Assembly (NCBI GenBank): GCA_016716135.1
Contig: JADJWX010000006.1
Span: forward strand, 62,001-126,000
Reading direction: 5' to 3'
Length of the DNA stretch: 64,000 bases
Source: Lewinellaceae bacterium
GTDB taxonomy: Bacteria; Bacteroidota; Bacteroidia; Chitinophagales; Saprospiraceae
The stretch's first letter is position 1. Each line of letters begins with the position of its first letter. This document shows positions 36,336 through 44,945 of the stretch, piece by piece. The notes beneath the pieces were generated by a model that had not been told where the DNA came from, did not search any database, and saw only the letters and a list, made by a program, of their open reading frames with translations. A program made the position numbers and the translations under genes.

Positions 36336-38093
36336 ATGAAACAAAAATCTACCTTCCGGTTTTCCCTCCTCCTCGTACTTGTTTTTTCGGCCTTCGGCCA
36401 AATGGTGTTCGCGCAAACGAATATTCACTGTACCAATGCGCTGGCCGAACAAATCCTGCTGGGCAATTACAACCCGGCCGACTATGCGGCCACCACCGTC
36501 ACTGCCGACCTGGCGACAACCACGGCCGGTATTCACGCCCGGGTTTCGGCCGACAGCCTGAAAGCCTACCTGATCCGGTTGAGCACGTTCGGTACGCGCA
36601 ACACGGGTTCTGATACGCTTTCGCCCACCACAGGCATCGGCGCGGCGCGGCGCTGGGCGCATCAAAAGTTTACGGAATTTGGCGCAGCCAATGAAAACCG
36701 CCTCGTGGTTTCGTATTTGCAATTTGACCAGGATATCTGCGGCATGGGGCAGCACCGGAATGTTTTCGCTTTGCTTCCGGGCTCCAACCCGGTCGCCAAT
36801 GGCGTCATCCTGATTGAAGGGCATATGGACAGCCGTTGCGATGTTAGCTGCGACGTAACCTGCGAAGCGCAAGGCATCGAAGACAATGCCACGGGTACGG
36901 CCCTGGTGCTTGAACTGGCCCGTGTGATGGCGCAATATACCTTCGAAAATACGATCCTGTTCATGGTGACCATTGGGGAAGAGCAGGGTTTGCTCGGCGC
37001 CGAGGCGATGGCTATCTACATGAAAAACAAGGATATACCCCTGCGCGCGGTGCTGAACAACGACATCGTGGGGGGCGTTATTTGCGGTGAAACCTCCTCG
37101 CCGCCTTCCTGCCCCGGCCTGAACCATATCGATTCCACCGGTGTGCGGCTCTTTTCCCAGGGCGGTGCAAACTCCAGGAATAAACAACTGGCCCGTTTTA
37201 TCAAACTCCAATACCAGGAAAACATCCTGCCGACGGCGTCCGTACCGATGGACCTGCGCCTGCAAAGCCTCGAAGACCGCACCGGCCGGGGCGGCGATCA
37301 TATTCCCTTCCGGGAGCGCGCCTACCCGGCCATGCGTTTCACATCGGCCAACGAACACGGCGATGCTTCCAACGGCGCCGGCTACACCGACCGGCAGCAT
37401 ACTTCCGATGATATTTTGGGGGTGGATACCGACGGCGACCAGGTGGTCGATTCGTTTTTTGTGCAGTTCAACTACCTGGCCCGCAATGTGGTCATCAACG
37501 GCAACGCCGCCGCCGTCGCCGCCCGCAATGTACCCGTGCCTGCCGGGCTCACTGCCTTGCGCTCAACCGGCCTTTTGGACGTTGAGGTTGACGACCCGGC
37601 CAATACGGGTACCTATCGCGTAGCCCTGCGTTCGACAGGACTCGACTGGGACACCGTGTACACCCTGGCCGGCGGCACTTTCGGCACCTTTCCGGCGCCG
37701 CCGACCGGGCTGCTGTACGTGAGCGTTGCAGCAGTGGACCCGGAAGGCGGCGAGAGTTTGTTTTCCGGCGAAAAACTGGTGCTGATCACCGGCACTGAAA
37801 CGCAAACGGAGGGCGCCGGAAAAAATATTGAGTTGTTTCAAAACCGCCCCAATCCCTTTGACGAGGCTACCTGGATATCGTTTTATGTAAAAGAAGTACC
37901 CAAGTACAGGCAGGCACAAATCCTGATTTCAGATATGCAAGGGAAGGCCGTTGAACGAATCCCCGTTGTGCTGCAGGCGGGCATGAATGAGGTGTACTAC
38001 GTTCATGGCTATGGCACACGCGGCACGTTCACCTATGCGCTTCAGGTGGATGGGCAAACGGTGGATGCCCGGCAAATGGTGTTTGCCTGGTGA
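36336..38093 (+). CDS. Secreted M28-family metallopeptidase with T9SS sorting domain
   Basis: 585 residues with a signal peptide (MKQKSTFRFSLLLVLVFSAF to FAQ). The peptidase domain (about 75-390) has the M28 di-zinc ligands in order: His163 in EGHMDSR, Asp183 in IEDNATG, Glu215/Glu216 in IGEEQGLLG (general base and ligand), Asp243 in NNDIVGG and His355 in RQHTSDD. An extra Cys cluster (RCDVSCDVTCEAQ) lies between the first two ligands. Then come a beta domain (about 405-490) and a C-terminal T9SS type-A sorting domain (about 500-585: LFQNRPNPFDEATWISFYV, GTRGTFTYALQVDG, DARQMVFAW). Expected role: extracellular aminopeptidase or peptide hydrolase. Substrate specificity is not evident. Confidence 0.92.
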   Translation: MKQKSTFRFSLLLVLVFSAFGQMVFAQTNIHCTNALAEQILLGNYNPADYAATTVTADLATTTAGIHARVSADSLKAYLIRLSTFGTRNTGSDTLSPTTGIGAARRWAHQKFTEFGAANENRLVVSYLQFDQDICGMGQHRNVFALLPGSNPVANGVILIEGHMDSRCDVSCDVTCEAQGIEDNATGTALVLELARVMAQYTFENTILFMVTIGEEQGLLGAEAMAIYMKNKDIPLRAVLNNDIVGGVICGETSSPPSCPGLNHIDSTGVRLFSQGGANSRNKQLARFIKLQYQENILPTASVPMDLRLQSLEDRTGRGGDHIPFRERAYPAMRFTSANEHGDASNGAGYTDRQHTSDDILGVDTDGDQVVDSFFVQFNYLARNVVINGNAAAVAARNVPVPAGLTALRSTGLLDVEVDDPANTGTYRVALRSTGLDWDTVYTLAGGTFGTFPAPPTGLLYVSVAAVDPEGGESLFSGEKLVLITGTETQTEGAGKNIELFQNRPNPFDEATWISFYVKEVPKYRQAQILISDMQGKAVERIPVVLQAGMNEVYYVHGYGTRGTFTYALQVDGQTVDARQMVFAW

Positions 38094-38210
38094 GTGCCGA
38101 TGTTTCAGGTTTTACCGCTCCGTCGGGTAAATGCTTGCCGAAGGGATGGGTGCTTTGTATTTGCCCGATTGGACATTCAGATTTATTTATAAAATATACT
38201 TCCCCCCTTT

Positions 38211-39524
38211 ATGCATCGATTATTATTTGCATTTCTGCTGTGCACGGTTCAGGCAATTGCCAATTCGGGTGGCAACGTACCCTTGTCAGCCAAACCGGAA
38301 TTACCGCTGCCCGTTCGATGCGACAGCTGCCGCTACCCGGTGGTAATGGTACACGGATTTCTTGCTTCGGGCGATACCTGGGCATCCTTTCAGCAGATGT
38401 TTGCCGCCAATGGCTACTCAACCGGGCTGTTGTTCGTCTTTGATTGGAACACGCTAAGCCCGACGTCCAACCACGCTGTTTTGCTGGACGCGTTTATTGA
38501 TCAGGTGTTGGCAAAAACCGGGGCGGCTAAAGTGCGGCTGATCGGGCATTCAGCAGGCGGCGGGCTGAGCTATTCCTACCTTTCGGATGCCGGCCGGGCA
38601 GCCAAAGTCGACAGTTATGTACATATCGGTTCGATGCCACAGTCCGGCCCTGCCGGCCCCGATGGTTCGGTACCCACACTAAATATTTGGTCGGCAGACG
38701 ACAAGGTTGCCCGGAGCGGCACTATTCCCGGCGCCACAAATATTCAACTGAATGGCGCCGACCATTACCAGGTTGCCACCAGTGAAGCAGCCTTTGAAGC
38801 GGTCTGGGCCTTTTTTCACCCACAATTGTCAGGCACGTCGGCAGTCGATCCGGAGGCTGTTGTAAATATTGCCGGCAAGGTGCTTTACTTTGGGGAAAAC
38901 AGGCCGTTGGCAAATGCCCGGGTAGATATTTTTCAGTTAGATCCGGTTTCTGGCGCACGCCTGAATGCAGAACCCTTCCAATCCCTGTCGAGTGATTCAC
39001 TGGGCTGCTGGGGTCCGGTACGGGTGGATAGCAGCGGCGTGTATGAATTTGTAGCCGCTTCGCCCGACCCCGGGGGGCGAAAAGTGCATTATTTTCGGGA
39101 AAAATTCCGGCACTCCAATCCTTTGGTTTACCTCCGGGCTATTCCGCCACCGGCTTCTTTTGCCGGTTTTTTACTGAAGGGGCTTCCAGATACGGATAGC
39201 CAAGCGGTGCTTACAGTGTTTTCCGCAAGTAGAGCTGTGGTATATGGCCGCGACAGCCTGATAATAGCGGGAAAAGTGGTATCGGATGCCGGGTTTGCTT
39301 CGGCGGAAAAAACGGCAATAGCCTGGTTTTTTTATGACGATGGAGACAACCGGACGACGCTGACGCCGGTTGGGATGTTCAACGATTTTCCATTTCTGAA
39401 CGGTGTGGATATGTGTTTTCCTACGGCAGAAGAGGCAACTATTCCACTGGTTTTTAACGGGAGGGTGTTGAATGTCCGGAACATCAAATCCTCTGACGGT
39501 ATTGTGGTTGCAGTGTTTAACTGA
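38211..39524 (+). CDS. Secreted lipase/esterase, alpha/beta hydrolase
   Basis: 437 residues with a signal peptide (MHRLLFAFLLCTVQAIA). The fold is that of class-2 lipases: oxyanion region VVMVHGFLASGDTW, nucleophile elbow GHSAGG with Ser114, IGSMPQSGPAGPDG after the elbow, WSADDKVARSG supplying a likely Asp, and GADHYQVATS supplying the catalytic His. A second domain (about residues 220-437) is beta-rich: NIAGKVLYFGENRPLANARV looks like a carboxypeptidase-regulatory/Ig-like unit, followed by ESTERASE-typical extensions without clear motifs. No T9SS sorting tail is seen, so it may be periplasmic or surface-released. Only 7 bases separate its stop from the convergent hldD stop. Confidence 0.85.
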   Translation: MHRLLFAFLLCTVQAIANSGGNVPLSAKPELPLPVRCDSCRYPVVMVHGFLASGDTWASFQQMFAANGYSTGLLFVFDWNTLSPTSNHAVLLDAFIDQVLAKTGAAKVRLIGHSAGGGLSYSYLSDAGRAAKVDSYVHIGSMPQSGPAGPDGSVPTLNIWSADDKVARSGTIPGATNIQLNGADHYQVATSEAAFEAVWAFFHPQLSGTSAVDPEAVVNIAGKVLYFGENRPLANARVDIFQLDPVSGARLNAEPFQSLSSDSLGCWGPVRVDSSGVYEFVAASPDPGGRKVHYFREKFRHSNPLVYLRAIPPPASFAGFLLKGLPDTDSQAVLTVFSASRAVVYGRDSLIIAGKVVSDAGFASAEKTAIAWFFYDDGDNRTTLTPVGMFNDFPFLNGVDMCFPTAEEATIPLVFNGRVLNVRNIKSSDGIVVAVFN

Positions 39525-39531
39525 GCCCGGA

Positions 39532-40512
39532 CTACCAGATATGCTCGTCTTTCAGATAGCCTTTCACGTAGTCGTCAATACCGTCTTCCAGGCTGTAAAA
39601 CGGCGCCTGGTAACCGGCCAATGTGCGCAGCTTATCCATGTCGGCCTGGGTGTAATACTGGTAGGTATCGCGAATGTCGGCCGGCGTGTCGATAAATGAA
39701 ATATTGGGCTCCAGGTCCAGCGAACGGAACGTGTTGGTGGCCAGGTCGAGGAAGGTGCGCGCCTTGCCGGTGCCCAGGTTGTAGATGGCTGCCGGCGGTT
39801 TTTTTTCGAGAAAATGCAACAGCACGTCCACCACGTCTTTTACATAAATAAAATCGCGGCTTTGCTCGCCGTCCTTGAAATCGGGCCGATGCGAGCGGAA
39901 GAGTTTCATACTGCCGGTAGCCTTGATTTGCCGTGCGGTATGAAAAATTACGGAGGCCATCCGGGCCTTGTGGTATTCGTTCGGGCCGTACACGTTGAAA
40001 AACTTAAAACCCGCCCAGTTGGGTGGCGCCGCATGGCCTTGCTGCAGACGCTGTAACGCCCAAAGGTCAAAATCCTGTTTGCTTTGGCCGTAGGGATTCA
40101 GGGGCTTCAGATTTGGGATGACGGTATGATCGTCGGAATACCCGCTTTCGCCCAGGCCATAGGTGGCGGCACTGCTGGCATAGTACAACGGGATCTGGTG
40201 GGTTGCGCACAAATTCCACAGCGCCTTGCTGTAGTTGAGGTTGAGTTGGTCAAAAACAGCGGTGCTCAGCTCCGTGGTGTCGGTGCGGGCGCCAATGTGA
40301 AACAGGGCATCCACATCGCCGTGGTTTTTTTCGAGCCAGGGGATGAAAACATCGCGGTGGACTTCCCCCAGCGTTTTTTTGCCTTCGAGGTTGCGAAGTT
40401 TGTCGGGTCGACTGAATTCATCTACGACCAGAATATCGTTGTACCCTGCATCGTTGAGGCGGCGAACGAGGCAGGAGCCGATAAACCCGGCGGCGCCAGT
40501 AACTATTTTCAT
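39532..40512 (-). CDS. hldD: ADP-L-glycero-D-manno-heptose 6-epimerase
   Basis: 326 residues. NAD(P)-dependent short-chain epimerase that makes ADP-L-glycero-D-manno-heptose for the LPS inner core. It begins with the Rossmann motif GAAGFIGS (residues 6-13) and has FHIGARTDTTE, SSAATYG, the active-site NPYGQSKQDFD (Tyr-x-x-x-Lys) and the HldD-typical FKFFNVYGPNEYHK and GEQSRDFIYVKDVVD. Length matches the family. It is divergent from lpxH; both make LPS precursors, and both have TAnnTTTG-type -7 boxes in the 269-bp region between them. Confidence 0.95.
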   Translation of the reverse strand: MKIVTGAAGFIGSCLVRRLNDAGYNDILVVDEFSRPDKLRNLEGKKTLGEVHRDVFIPWLEKNHGDVDALFHIGARTDTTELSTAVFDQLNLNYSKALWNLCATHQIPLYYASSAATYGLGESGYSDDHTVIPNLKPLNPYGQSKQDFDLWALQRLQQGHAAPPNWAGFKFFNVYGPNEYHKARMASVIFHTARQIKATGSMKLFRSHRPDFKDGEQSRDFIYVKDVVDVLLHFLEKKPPAAIYNLGTGKARTFLDLATNTFRSLDLEPNISFIDTPADIRDTYQYYTQADMDKLRTLAGYQAPFYSLEDGIDDYVKGYLKDEHIW

Positions 40513-40517
40513 GTAAA

Positions 40518-40534
40518 ACGAACCTCCGGTTCGT
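40518..40534. repeat. Palindromic repeat ACGAACC/GGTTCGT, copy 1
   Basis: ACGAACC (40518-40524), TCC loop, GGTTCGT (40528-40534). It lies a few bases before the hldD start on that gene's transcript. The same stem with loop AGA occurs at 40760-40776. Confidence 0.75.
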
Positions 40535-40563
40535 AATTTTTCTGGTTAAAAAACAAAGTCGCG

Positions 40564-40571
40564 CAAAGGTA
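40564..40571 (-). promoter_or_regulatory. Candidate -7 box for hldD
   Basis: On the minus strand TACCTTTG fits TAnnTTTG and lies 51 bases before the hldD ATG. No clear -33 TTG at the normal spacing. Confidence 0.45.
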
Positions 40572-40643
40572 ACAGTCCGAAAGCAGAAGGGGAGTATCCA
40601 GACGGAAGCCTTTGCGTGCAAGCTTGTTTTTCCGGGAAGATGC

Positions 40644-40651
40644 TACTTTTG
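40644..40651 (+). promoter_or_regulatory. Candidate -7 box for lpxH
   Basis: TACTTTTG fits TAnnTTTG. A TTG at 40624-40626 lies 17 bases upstream, slightly closer than usual. The implied leader of about 125 bases contains the second palindromic repeat. Confidence 0.4.
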
Positions 40652-40759
40652 CGCGCGCTGCGAACGGTTTGCCTGCTTTTTTGGAAAAGGCCGGAATGTT
40701 TGACAAAACAGGTTGCTCGCGACCATGGCAGGCGAACCGGGGATTCGCAGTGCTGAAAA

Positions 40760-40776
40760 ACGAACCAGAGGTTCGT
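40760..40776. repeat. Palindromic repeat ACGAACC/GGTTCGT, copy 2
   Basis: ACGAACC (40760-40766), AGA loop, GGTTCGT (40770-40776), ending 5 bases before the lpxH ATG at 40782. Same stem as the copy at 40518. Its position could affect ribosome access to lpxH. Confidence 0.75.
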
Positions 40777-40781
40777 AGCAC

Positions 40782-41567
40782 ATGAAAAAAACATTCTTTG
40801 CATCCGATTTTCACCTGGGCATCGATGGCCGCCTGCCCGCCCGCGAGCGCGAGCGCCAGGTGGTGCGCTGGCTGGACGCTGTGGCCCCGGAGGCAGCGGC
40901 AATTTACCTGGTGGGCGATTTGTTTGAGTTTTGGTTTGAATACCAAACCGTGATCCCCAAGGGCTTCAGCCGCTTTTTGGGTAAGCTGGCCGAAGTGCGC
41001 GATGCAGGCATCCCCGTTCATGTGTTTACCGGCAACCACGACTTGTGGATGTTCGGTTATTTCGAAGCGGAATTTGGTATTCCGGTGTACCGCAAACCCA
41101 TTCGGTTTGAATTGGGCGGCAAGCAGTTTTTTGTTGGTCATGGCGACGGCCTCGGCCCTAACGACCGTGGATACAAACGCATGAAAAAAGTATTTTCACA
41201 TCCGTTCAGCCAATGGCTGTTCAACTGGTTTCATCCGGACCTGGGCATGCGCCTGGCGGGTTTTTCTTCGCAAAAAAGCCGGGAGGCAATGCCGCCTGAA
41301 GAGCGCGCCTGGATGGGAGAAGAAAAGGAATGGCTGCTCCGGTATTGCGACCGCAAGATTGATCAGGGTATCGAGCCGGACTATTTTATTTTTGGCCACC
41401 GGCATTTGCCGATCGACTGGCGCCTGACAAACGGCCGGAGCCGGTATGTTAACCTGGGTGAATGGCTGTTTTCCAACTCGTATGCTGTGTTTGACGGCGT
41501 TGATCTTGAACTGCGGTTTTTGAGCGGGAAGGGGAGGCTGTGCGGAATTATTGATCTGCCGGTTTGA
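40782..41567 (+). CDS. lpxH: UDP-2,3-diacylglucosamine diphosphatase (LpxH-like)
   Basis: 261 residues, calcineurin-like metallophosphoesterase. Metal ligands are visible: Asp9 and His11 in SDFHLG, GDLFEFW, Asn85-His86-Asp87 in GNHD, GHGD and the C-terminal GHRHLP. GDLFEFWFEY and GNHDLWMFGYF are typical of LpxH, which cleaves UDP-2,3-diacylglucosamine to lipid X in lipid A synthesis at the inner membrane. Length is close to that of other Bacteroidota LpxH proteins. Bacteria of this phylum often encode more than one paralogue, so the assignment to this exact step is likely rather than certain. Confidence 0.88.
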   Translation: MKKTFFASDFHLGIDGRLPARERERQVVRWLDAVAPEAAAIYLVGDLFEFWFEYQTVIPKGFSRFLGKLAEVRDAGIPVHVFTGNHDLWMFGYFEAEFGIPVYRKPIRFELGGKQFFVGHGDGLGPNDRGYKRMKKVFSHPFSQWLFNWFHPDLGMRLAGFSSQKSREAMPPEERAWMGEEKEWLLRYCDRKIDQGIEPDYFIFGHRHLPIDWRLTNGRSRYVNLGEWLFSNSYAVFDGVDLELRFLSGKGRLCGIIDLPV

Positions 41568-41606
41568 GTGCCCCTGAAATGCTCTTTGCAGCCCTGGCTC
41601 CTCATT

Positions 41607-42455
41607 TTACCCGGAAGTTTTCGTGCGCCGCATGCGCTCCCGCAAATCCTCCCCAATGAGCCGGTGTCCGGCGTTCATGCGATAAATCCGGACATTGGGC
41701 ACACCTTCCACCATCTTTTTGACGGTTTTGTAGCGGATCATTTCGTCTTTGGTGCCGAAATAAATATCGACGGGCAGGCCCGAGTTGCGCCAGATGGCTT
41801 TGATCCGGCGGCGGCGCAGATAAAACGAGTCGAGCGCAAACCAGCAGCCGAAGGTGCGCTGGAAGCGTTCGGGACGGGTAAGGTTGAAGGTGAGAAAATG
41901 CAGGATGAGCGGGGGCACCAGGTTGAAGCGGCTGCCCCACTTGAGCAAAAAGAGGAACCAGGCCGGCCTTTTCAAAATATGGTATAGGAAGTGCCGGACC
42001 CACATCGGGGTGCGCACGGCCATGGGCATGCCTTTGGTTTGGATACCATCGGGCGCGAGCAGGTAGAGTTTGTCGAGTTTTTTGAGCAATTGCGGCAGCA
42101 TAGCTTGCACCAGCCGGGCGCCAAAGCTGTAGCCCATCAGGCACAGGCGCTTCTGGCCTTCCCGGTCCATGATCTGTTGAATTATAGCCAGTAAGTCTGA
42201 TTTGGTAAATGTGCGGTTCTTCCAAATTGTTTGGCCGTGAAAGGGCAGGTCGAACGCCACTACGGTATAATGTTCCGACAATGCTTCTTCCAGGATGGCA
42301 AAAAGCCGGGCGCGGTCGCCAAAGCCGTGCAGGGCTACTAAAAGTTTGGGGCCCCGCCCAAAGCGCAGGCAGTGAATGTTGTGCTCCCGGTAATTTAGAT
42401 AAAACGATTGCATGTACGCCTGGTTTGAGGTCCTTGCGTTCTGATAATTATGCAT
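41607..42455 (-). CDS. Alpha/beta hydrolase, function unknown
   Basis: 282 residues, or 268 from the second Met (complement of 42411-42413), which would be the more usual start just before FYLNYREHNIHCLRFG. Catalytic residues can be read: oxyanion region VALHGFGDRARLF, nucleophile elbow GYSFGA (Ser), GTKDEMIRY (Asp) and NAGHRLIGE (His). No signal peptide, so cytosolic. A middle cap region is rich in aromatic and basic residues (WVRHFLYHILKRPAWFLFLL), suggesting membrane-associated substrates. It lies 47 bases after the OmpR-type regulator gene on the same strand and may be co-transcribed. Convergent with lpxH. Confidence 0.82.
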   Translation of the reverse strand: MHNYQNARTSNQAYMQSFYLNYREHNIHCLRFGRGPKLLVALHGFGDRARLFAILEEALSEHYTVVAFDLPFHGQTIWKNRTFTKSDLLAIIQQIMDREGQKRLCLMGYSFGARLVQAMLPQLLKKLDKLYLLAPDGIQTKGMPMAVRTPMWVRHFLYHILKRPAWFLFLLKWGSRFNLVPPLILHFLTFNLTRPERFQRTFGCWFALDSFYLRRRRIKAIWRNSGLPVDIYFGTKDEMIRYKTVKKMVEGVPNVRIYRMNAGHRLIGEDLRERMRRTKTSG

Positions 42456-42502
42456 ACCCGGTGGTTGCCGGTAGCAACGGATCGACCCGGTGTCGGCGGG
42501 GG

Positions 42503-43207
42503 TTATTCGTCAACCCTGAATTTGAACCCGACCCCGTGGATGTTTTCCACCTTTATCCTGTCGTCGCGGTTCAGGTATTTGCGCAAGCGCGAAATAAACA
42601 CATCCAGGCTTCGTCCGAGGAAATAGTCATCCTTGCCCCAAATCGTTTCAAGGATGTAGGAGCGTTTGACCACGTTGTTTCGGTTTTCGTTCAGAAGTTT
42701 GAGCAGGTCGGCTTCTTTTTGCGTCAGTGTATCGCCTTCCTCACCGTTATAAGTCAGGTGGAGGTTGCGATAGTCGAATTGGTAATTCCCGATGGATACC
42801 GGTGCGTTGGATTTTACCGGGCCGGAGTAGGCCGAGCGCCGCAGGAAAATATCGATTTTTAGCAGCAATTCTTCAATGCTGAACGGCTTGGTGATGTAGT
42901 CGTCGGCGCCAATGGTAAGACCATGGATCTTATCCTGTTTCATACTTTTGGCCGTAAGAAAAATAATGGGAACCTGTTCGTCGCGTTTGCGGATTTCTTC
43001 AGCCAGGGTAAAGCCATCGACCTCGGGCAACATGACGTCAAGGATACAGAGATCAAACTTTTGCCCGGCTTGAATTACATCAAGCGCCTTTTGCCCGTCT
43101 TCGCAATAGGTGACTTGGTAACCATTGAATTCGAGGTTGTCCCGGGTTACGTAACTCAGGCTTTCGTCATCTTCAACGTAAAACAGGTGTGCTTTAGATT
43201 CGGCCAT
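42503..43207 (-). CDS. OmpR-family DNA-binding response regulator, RprY-like
   Basis: 234 residues. The receiver domain has the acidic residues YVEDDES, phosphoacceptor Asp57 in CILDVMLPEVDG, FLTAKSMKQDKI and the conserved Lys in YITKPFSIEELLL. The C-terminal winged helix shows FDYRNLHLTYNGEE, LTQKEADLLKLLNENRN and SLDVFISRLRKYLNRDDRI then NIHGVGFKFRV. This is the typical layout of Bacteroidota RprY-type regulators, which respond to envelope or metabolic stress; the partner histidine kinase is not in the window. A -7 box lies about 50 bases upstream. Confidence 0.94.
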   Translation of the reverse strand: MAESKAHLFYVEDDESLSYVTRDNLEFNGYQVTYCEDGQKALDVIQAGQKFDLCILDVMLPEVDGFTLAEEIRKRDEQVPIIFLTAKSMKQDKIHGLTIGADDYITKPFSIEELLLKIDIFLRRSAYSGPVKSNAPVSIGNYQFDYRNLHLTYNGEEGDTLTQKEADLLKLLNENRNNVVKRSYILETIWGKDDYFLGRSLDVFISRLRKYLNRDDRIKVENIHGVGFKFRVDE

Positions 43208-43256
43208 GGGTCCGTCGGTTTGCGTGTTCAGGTTGGGAGATTAATTTGTCAATGGG

Positions 43257-43264
43257 CAAACTTA
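43257..43264 (-). promoter_or_regulatory. Candidate -7 box for the OmpR-type regulator
   Basis: The minus strand reads TAAGTTTG, matching TAnnTTTG, 50 bases before the ATG. A -33 element is not evident. Confidence 0.4.
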
Positions 43265-43338
43265 AGACAAGTTCATGGAAATGTTTCGTCTGCGAATCAA
43301 AAGCGCCAAGATTTCAGCAATTGAAATAAACCGTTCAA

Positions 43339-43971
43339 TTAAAGTTTTCGGATCAGCATAACTCCGTCGCGTAGGGGCAGCAGAAGGTTCTCTACCCGGT
43401 TGTCTGCCTGCACCATGGTGTTAAATTCCCGCAAAGCCTGTGCGGTTGTGTCTTTCTCGTCGTGCACAACCTTGCCATCCCACAAAACATTATCAGCGAG
43501 CAAAAAACCACCGGATCGCAGTTTGGGCAAACAAAGTTCATAGTGCCGGGCATAGTCCAGTTTGCCTGCATCGAGAAATATCAGGTCGAATATTTCGTCG
43601 AGTAGGGGGATCAGTGCTGCGGCATCGCCGAGCATCAGCCGGATTTTGGCGTCCAGGCCTGCTGCATGCACGTGTTTACGGACGATGGGGGCGTGTTCGT
43701 CGTTCGATTCAAGGGTGTACAACAAGCCATCTTCCGCCAGTCCCTGCGCCAGGCAGATGGCACTGTAACCGGTAAAAGTTCCGATCTCCAGCACTCGTCG
43801 CGGGCGGATCATATGACTGAACAACTGAAGTAGCATGCCTTGGTAAGGCCCCGAAAGCATCTGCGGATGCAGGGTACGAATATTGGTTTCCCGCTCCAAT
43901 GCCTGGAGTACAGGCTGAACCGCAGTGGTATGGTGGAGGCAATACTGCAGACTTTTTGTATCGATTTGCAT
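43339..43971 (-). CDS. Class I SAM-dependent O-methyltransferase
   Basis: 210 residues from the ATG complementary to 43969-43971; the open frame to 44442 continues over tRNA genes and is not coding. It belongs to the catechol/caffeoyl-CoA O-methyltransferase group (PF01596): PQMLSGPYQGMLLQLFSHMI, the SAM loop RRVLEIGTFTGYSAICLAQG, LLYTLESNDE, the metal-binding DLIFLDAGKLDYARHYEL and ADNVLWDGKVV, and the ending PLRDGVMLIRKL. Substrate cannot be told. Divergent from the tRNA operon. Confidence 0.93.
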   Translation of the reverse strand: MQIDTKSLQYCLHHTTAVQPVLQALERETNIRTLHPQMLSGPYQGMLLQLFSHMIRPRRVLEIGTFTGYSAICLAQGLAEDGLLYTLESNDEHAPIVRKHVHAAGLDAKIRLMLGDAAALIPLLDEIFDLIFLDAGKLDYARHYELCLPKLRSGGFLLADNVLWDGKVVHDEKDTTAQALREFNTMVQADNRVENLLLPLRDGVMLIRKL

Positions 43972-44092
43972 AAAATAATGGATTACAGGTGGCCAAATTG
44001 CTACGCCGGGCGCAAAAAAAGTACTTAAAACAAGATTCCCAGTTTTTTTTGAAAAATCTTTTCCTGTTTTAGCGAAAGGCATTACCTTTGCA

Positions 44093-44100
44093 CACGCTTT
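44093..44100 (+). promoter_or_regulatory. Candidate -7 box of the tRNA-tuf operon
   Basis: TACCTTTG fits TAnnTTTG and lies 86 bases before the first tRNA gene at 44187. A -33 element is not clear. Confidence 0.45.
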
Positions 44101-44186
44101 TCGAAAGGGGGTCTTTTTAGGGAAGAAAAGTGCGTTGTTTGAAGGATATTTTTTACTTGGAAAAGCCTGTGGCGCATGAACTACAG

Positions 44187-44259
44187 GCCAGTGTAGCTCA
44201 GTTGGTAGAGCAGCTGATTTGTAATCAGCTGGTCGGCGGTTCGAGTCCGTCCACTGGCT
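44187..44259 (+). tRNA. tRNA-Thr (TGT)
   Basis: Acceptor GCCAGTG pairs with CACTGGC. D-arm GCTC-GAGC, anticodon arm GCTGA-TTTGTAA-TCAGC with anticodon TGT, T-loop TTCGAGT. 73 nt; first of the tRNA cluster before tuf. CCA is not encoded. Confidence 0.97.
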
Positions 44260-44317
44260 CTCATACAGTTTTGGGTAATTTGCCATGTGGGCAAAAATAA
44301 CCCAAAACCTGTTCCAA

Positions 44318-44400
44318 GGGGGTGCCCCGGAGTTGGAGAGCCGGGCCAGACTGTAAATCTGGTGCTTGACCGCTGAGTAGGTTCGAATCCCACCACCCCA
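44318..44400 (+). tRNA. tRNA-Tyr (GTA), imperfect acceptor end
   Basis: Anticodon stem CCAGA-CTGTAAA-TCTGG with anticodon GTA; D-arm CCGG-CCGG; a long variable arm (TGCTTGACCGCTGA) as expected for Tyr. The acceptor strands GGGGGTG and CACCCCA pair except at the first position, and the T-stem GTAGG/CCCAC has an A-C mismatch. One more C in the terminal CCCC run would restore a full acceptor with an A discriminator, so a homopolymer error is possible. Confidence 0.9.
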
Positions 44401-44486
44401 CTTTGCCCGCCGAAGCCTTGGCGAACGTGGGTGAGCGCCCAAGCAAAAAAACAGTCCCGCTGCTGCTGTAACTGCGGCGGGTAAAC

Positions 44487-44559
44487 GCGGTGGTAGCTCA
44501 GTTGGTAGAGCGTCAGCCTTCCAAGCTGAATGTCGCGAGTTCGAATCTCGTCCGCCGCT
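44487..44559 (+). tRNA. tRNA-Gly (TCC)
   Basis: Acceptor GCGGTGG/CCGCCGC with one T-G wobble. Anticodon arm TCAGC-CTTCCAA-GCTGA with anticodon TCC; T-loop TTCGAAT. 73 nt. Confidence 0.97.
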
Positions 44560-44575
44560 CCAGGCTTTACGAGAG

Positions 44576-44647
<72 letters not shown>

Positions 44648-44752
44648 CAAAAGCGAAAAAAATGAATCGTTGTTAGGGCAAGGGGGTTTGTTCCGGCCTG
44701 TTATTGGAAGTCCCCTTTTCAACTTCGGCTCAAACGTACTAAAATAGTAAAC

Positions 44753-44825
44753 AGCGTTGTAGCTCAGTGGCAGAGCATCCCGGTATAAAGCCGGGAGGTC
44801 GTGCGTTCAATTCGCATCAGCGTTA
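44753..44825 (+). tRNA. Atypical tRNA-like gene, identity undetermined
   Basis: AGCGTTG/CAGCGTT acceptor (two wobble pairs), D-arm GCTC-GAGC and T-arm GTGCG-TTCAATT-CGCAT are all present. The anticodon arm is abnormal: CCCGG-TATAAAG-CCGGG needs an extra base after position 26 and lacks T33, while the alternative TCCCG/CGGGA stem leaves a 9-base loop. No standard anticodon can be assigned. It may be a degenerate copy of the preceding tRNA-Thr (GGT), whose D and T arms it resembles, or a tRNA with a special role. Confidence 0.6.
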
Positions 44826-44945
44826 CGAATTTAATGTGATAATTTGATCGTTTGGTCTTGCGGCTTTGGCTGCAGTCAATTTTTCTGTTTGTCACATTAT
44901 CGCATTAACAAACTAACTCTTCAACAAATTATTTAGTCTAAACCA

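Noticed and set aside
43972..44442. Upstream extension of the O-methyltransferase frame
   Set aside because: It crosses tRNA-Thr and tRNA-Tyr on the other strand; the conserved start is at 43971.
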